Positions 61,472 to 64,000 of a stretch of DNA of 64,000 nucleotides are shown here, piece by piece. How positions within the stretch are numbered: position 1 is the first letter of the stretch; each line of letters opens with the position of its first letter. The DNA is from BOG-908 sp963850605 (GTDB taxonomy: Bacteria; Pseudomonadota; Alphaproteobacteria; Acetobacterales; Acetobacteraceae), in the NCBI GenBank assembly GCA_963850605.1, contig CAWKLX010000005.1:372001-436000 (forward strand). Direction: 5' to 3'. Under the pieces are notes generated by a model. The model ran no database searches, was not told the DNA's origin, and saw only the letters and a program-made list of their open reading frames with translations. Both the position numbers and the translations under genes were made by a program.

Positions 61472-62464
61472 TTGAGAGTGTCCCGCGTCGGTCTGGCCGT
61501 CCTGTTCCTGCTGTCTGCCAGCGCCAGCGCCGCCCCTTCAGCGCCGCCTCCTTCCGCGACCGATCAGCCATTGTGGCGCGCGACCCATGGGGTGCTGGTG
61601 GCTACCACGCGGGCTGGCAACCGTTTGGTCGCGGTCGGCGACCGCGGCACCATTCTCCTGTCCGACGATCAAGGGGCGACCTGGACGCTGGCCCATAGTG
61701 GCACCGGTGAAATGTTGACCGCCGCCCTGTTCACCAGCCCCAACGAGGGGTGGGTTGTGGGCCAGGATTCCACGATTTTGCACAGCATTGATGCCGGCGC
61801 GCACTGGACCATCCAGATGAGCGATGCGGGGCATGACCAGGCGCTGTTTTCGGTGGCCAGTCTGGGCGACAAGCACCTGGTTGCGAGCGGCGCTTATGCT
61901 CTGCTGCTGGAATCCCAGGATGCCGGGGCGAGCTGGACGTCGATAAAACTTCGGAACCTCGATGAGGACTACCACCTCAACTGCGTGCTGGCGCGTGGCG
62001 ACGACCTGGTGGTGACCGGCGAGTCCGGGCACGCCTTCATTCGCCGCAGCGGCACCTGGACGCCGATGCCGGTGCCTTATGATGGATCGCAGTTCGGCTG
62101 CCTGACCGACCGTGCCGGTGACGTCTATAGTTTCGGCCTGCGCGGCAGCCTGTTCGCTTCGGCGGCACCGGCGGCCGGCGCCGGCTTTTCGCCATGGAAG
62201 CGGATTGAGACCGGCGAGCAGCGATCGATCTTCGGTGGCACGCTGCTGGCCAACGGATTGATGGCGCTGGTGGGCAGCAATGGATTGGTCATGCTGTTCG
62301 ACCCGCAAACCGCCACGCGCAAGATATTGCCGGCGCCGAGCGGGGGAACCCTGTCCGGAATCGCCGAGGCGCCCGACGGCAAATGGGTGATCGTGGGCGA
62401 TGACGGAGTGCACGTGATGGATCCGACAACGGCGAGCCAGGCCAGCGCGGAGGTCACCCAGTGA
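61472..62464 (+). CDS. YCF48-like periplasmic beta-propeller protein
   Basis: A 330-residue exported protein of the YCF48/photosystem-II-stability-factor type. Signal peptide (RVGLAVLFLLSASASA, cleavage before APS), then repeats of the GxxGTIxxSxDxGxTW kind: GDRGTILLSDDQGATWTLAH, GQDSTILHSIDAGAHWTIQ and ALLLESQDAGASWTSIKL, with less clear blades after. TTG 61472 with GGAGAGG upstream; a GTG two codons on is possible. Its stop overlaps the RND gene start. In similar loci this protein is taken to assist the transporter in the periplasm. Confidence 0.82.
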   Translation: MRVSRVGLAVLFLLSASASAAPSAPPPSATDQPLWRATHGVLVATTRAGNRLVAVGDRGTILLSDDQGATWTLAHSGTGEMLTAALFTSPNEGWVVGQDSTILHSIDAGAHWTIQMSDAGHDQALFSVASLGDKHLVASGAYALLLESQDAGASWTSIKLRNLDEDYHLNCVLARGDDLVVTGESGHAFIRRSGTWTPMPVPYDGSQFGCLTDRAGDVYSFGLRGSLFASAAPAAGAGFSPWKRIETGEQRSIFGGTLLANGLMALVGSNGLVMLFDPQTATRKILPAPSGGTLSGIAEAPDGKWVIVGDDGVHVMDPTTASQASAEVTQ

Positions 62465-64000
62465 TCGGCTTTCTGGAGCGCGCGCTGTTCGGCAACCGCC
62501 GCAAGGTGCTGGCGCTGTTCGCGCTGGTAACGGTGGCCTTGGGTGTGTTCGCGGTGCGCGTGCATCCGGACGCCGCGTTCGACAAGCTGTTGCCGTCGCA
62601 TAACCGGTATATCGACACGTACAAGCGAGTAGAGACGCAGTTCGGCGGCGGCAACGTTCTGCTGATTTCGCTGGAGGCCAAGAACGGCAACATTTTTTCC
62701 GCGCAATACCTGGATGCGCTGCGGCGGCTGACCGATGACGTGTTCTTTCTGCCGGGCGTGGACCGGACCCATGTCAGCAGTCTTTACACGCCCGACACGC
62801 GCTTTGCCGAGGTGGTGGAAGGCGGCTTTAACGGCGGCCCGGTGATACCGGCGACGTTCAAGCCGGATACCAAAGGGTTCGAGACGCTTCGGGCCAACAT
62901 CTATAAATCCGGCATCCTCGGCCGTCTCGTCGCCAACAATTTTCGCAGTGCGGTGGTCAGCGCCAAGCTGAATGACATCAACCCGCAGACCGGCGCGCAC
63001 CTGGATTACGCCAAATTCGCCGACGAGCTCGATTCGATCATCCGCGCGAAATACAATACCGACACGACCCAGGTACATATACTGGGGTTTGCACAGGCGA
63101 TCGGCGATATCGAGCACGGCGCGCAGGTGATCGTGCTGTTCTTCGGCATCTCGCTGGCCGTGGCCGCGGTGCTGCTCTACATCGTGTCGCGTTCCCTTTA
63201 TCTCACAGTGGCCGCGCTCGCCTGTTCGCTGATTGCGGTGATGTGGCAGCTTGGCATCATCACGGCGTTGGGCTTCGGCATAGACCCGATATCCGTCCTG
63301 ATACCGTTTCTGATACTTGCCATTGGCGTCAGCCATGGCGTGCAGATTGCGCTTTCCAACGTTCGTTTGGTTGGCGAGGGTAAGTCCTCGTTGGATGCGG
63401 CGCGCGGCAGCTTCCACAATTTGCTTGAGCCGGGCGCGGTGGCGCTGTGCCTGGCGGTGCTGACCTTCGTGACCGTCACCACCATTCCAGTGCCGGCCAT
63501 TCGCGAACTGGCACTGACGGCGGCCATTGGAATCGCGGTGCTGGCGGTGACGAACCTGATGGTGCTGCCGGTGATCGCGAGCTTCGCCAGCGTGTCGATG
63601 GACCGGATTGCCGCCGCGCAGCGTGGCGCCGCGCGCTTCGAAGGGTTTTGGCGGGCGCTGGCCAGCCTGGTGTCGCCGCGTTCGGCGGTTGGGATTTGCG
63701 TGGCGACCTTGCTGGTGGTGTGCGGCGCGCTGTTTCTGGGCCAGCCGGTAGTGGGCGATTTGCACGTGGGCGTGCCGGAGTTGCGGCCGGAAAGCCGCAA
63801 CAACCGGGATGCCGCGTTTTTCCAGGACAATTACTCCATCGGCGTGGACGTGTTGCAGGTGTTCGCGGAGGGACCGGCGAATTCGTGCCTGGACTACGAC
63901 ACTGTGAAACGCATCGACGATCTGGACTATCGGCTGACCGGCGTGCCTGGCGTGCGCAGCACATTGTTCATGGGCCATTTGATGCGGCTGGTGAACGTGC
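62461..64000 (+). CDS. RND/MMPL superfamily transporter (3' end cut by window)
   Basis: Inner-membrane RND-family exporter, open at the window edge, so it is seen as a continuing frame of at least 513 codons. It starts at a GTG that overlaps the YCF48 stop (GTGA). N-terminal helix (RKVLALFALVTVALGVFAV), then a large periplasmic loop with ETQFGGGNVLLISLEAKNG, then the sterol-sensing-like helix block VIVLFFGISLAVAAVLLY, PISVLIPFLILAIGVSHGVQ and LEPGAVALCLAVLTFVTVTT, and a second large loop from LHVGVPELRPESRNNRDA. This is the MMPL/HpnN layout for lipid or hydrophobic-molecule transport. Substrate unknown. Confidence 0.87.
   Translation, partial: MIGFLERALFGNRRKVLALFALVTVALGVFAVRVHPDAAFDKLLPSHNRYIDTYKRVETQFGGGNVLLISLEAKNGNIFSAQYLDALRRLTDDVFFLPGVDRTHVSSLYTPDTRFAEVVEGGFNGGPVIPATFKPDTKGFETLRANIYKSGILGRLVANNFRSAVVSAKLNDINPQTGAHLDYAKFADELDSIIRAKYNTDTTQVHILGFAQAIGDIEHGAQVIVLFFGISLAVAAVLLYIVSRSLYLTVAALACSLIAVMWQLGIITALGFGIDPISVLIPFLILAIGVSHGVQIALSNVRLVGEGKSSLDAARGSFHNLLEPGAVALCLAVLTFVTVTTIPVPAIRELALTAAIGIAVLAVTNLMVLPVIASFASVSMDRIAAAQRGAARFEGFWRALASLVSPRSAVGICVATLLVVCGALFLGQPVVGDLHVGVPELRPESRNNRDAAFFQDNYSIGVDVLQVFAEGPANSCLDYDTVKRIDDLDYRLTGVPGVRSTLFMGHLMRLVNV

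Noticed and set aside
62125..63978. 617-residue minus-strand open frame at the right edge
   Set aside because: Antisense to the YCF48 and RND genes, whose motifs are clear; the reverse frame is His/Arg/Gln-rich without any domain.
1..64000. CRISPR arrays, rRNA operons, prophage or intact insertion sequences
   Set aside because: No regularly spaced direct repeats, rRNA-like sequence, integrase or intact transposase was seen; the only mobile-element gene is the RAYT remnant.

Overview
The window reads as a chromosomal segment of a G+C-rich alphaproteobacterium, most likely Acetobacteraceae. Pointers are the small DDTFPASDP-type protein, a DUF1989/GntA-like pair, a C30-type carotenoid locus, Tad-type minor pilins, a short protein with a family-like LEARL motif, and a dispersed AT-rich double-hairpin repeat. 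This is inference from gene content and style; no search was run. No rRNA, tRNA or CRISPR array was seen.

Layout. 1-9.8 kb: tail of an MFS transporter; MetA-family acyltransferase plus MetY on the minus strand; divergently, a heme-oxygenase-fold (diiron oxidase-like) protein coupled to a PLP decarboxylase; an undecaprenyl-phosphate sugar transferase; and a FATP-type acyl-CoA ligase. 9.8-16.8 kb: small hypothetical protein, aquaporin, a decayed gene, PutA with a coupled epoxide-hydrolase-like protein, and a PEP-CTERM protein. 16.9-26.6 kb: SNF2/SWIM helicase, dGTPase-like protein, A-type Fe-S carrier, exonuclease III, ornithine cyclodeaminase family protein, frameshifted CocE/NonD hydrolase, MBL-fold hydrolase, HU. 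26.7-34.3 kb: large glycosyltransferase, then a divergent carotenoid locus (two CrtN/CrtP-type desaturases, acyltransferase, frameshifted CrtQ-like glycosyltransferase, DUF2141). 34.3-46.0 kb: POT peptide transporter and M16 peptidase, Nnr, a short hypothetical protein coupled to a DUF885 metallopeptidase, frameshifted OmpA-like protein, glucokinase plus LolA-like lipoprotein, a small lipoprotein with a J-domain-like partner, CrcB.

46.2-50.1 kb is a tight operon of DUF2064 glycosyltransferase, radical SAM protein, GT-C membrane glycosyltransferase and GT2 enzyme. 50.1-54.9 kb holds a low-complexity hypothetical protein, a dead REP-associated transposase, a TadE/TadE/TadG set and a YkgJ-type protein. 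55.0-58.9 kb holds the DUF1989/GntA-like pair, a secreted small protein, HtpG and an acidic mini-protein. From 59.4 kb to the edge runs a DUF1302 outer-membrane barrel, a YCF48-like periplasmic protein and an RND/MMPL transporter (cut by the window).

Two whole-window patterns stand out. First, at least eight copies of an AT-rich repeat sit at gene junctions; complete copies are two hairpins around a core containing GTCGCGGAC, and some supply the first or last codons of neighbouring genes. Second, four otherwise intact genes carry five frameshifts, each equivalent to one inserted base, which points to sequence error at least as much as to decay.

The most promising candidates for undescribed function are the HDO-like/PLP-decarboxylase pair with its MetA/MetY and acyl-ligase neighbours, the DUF1989/GntA-like pair, the radical-SAM glycosyltransferase operon, and the double-hairpin repeat family.
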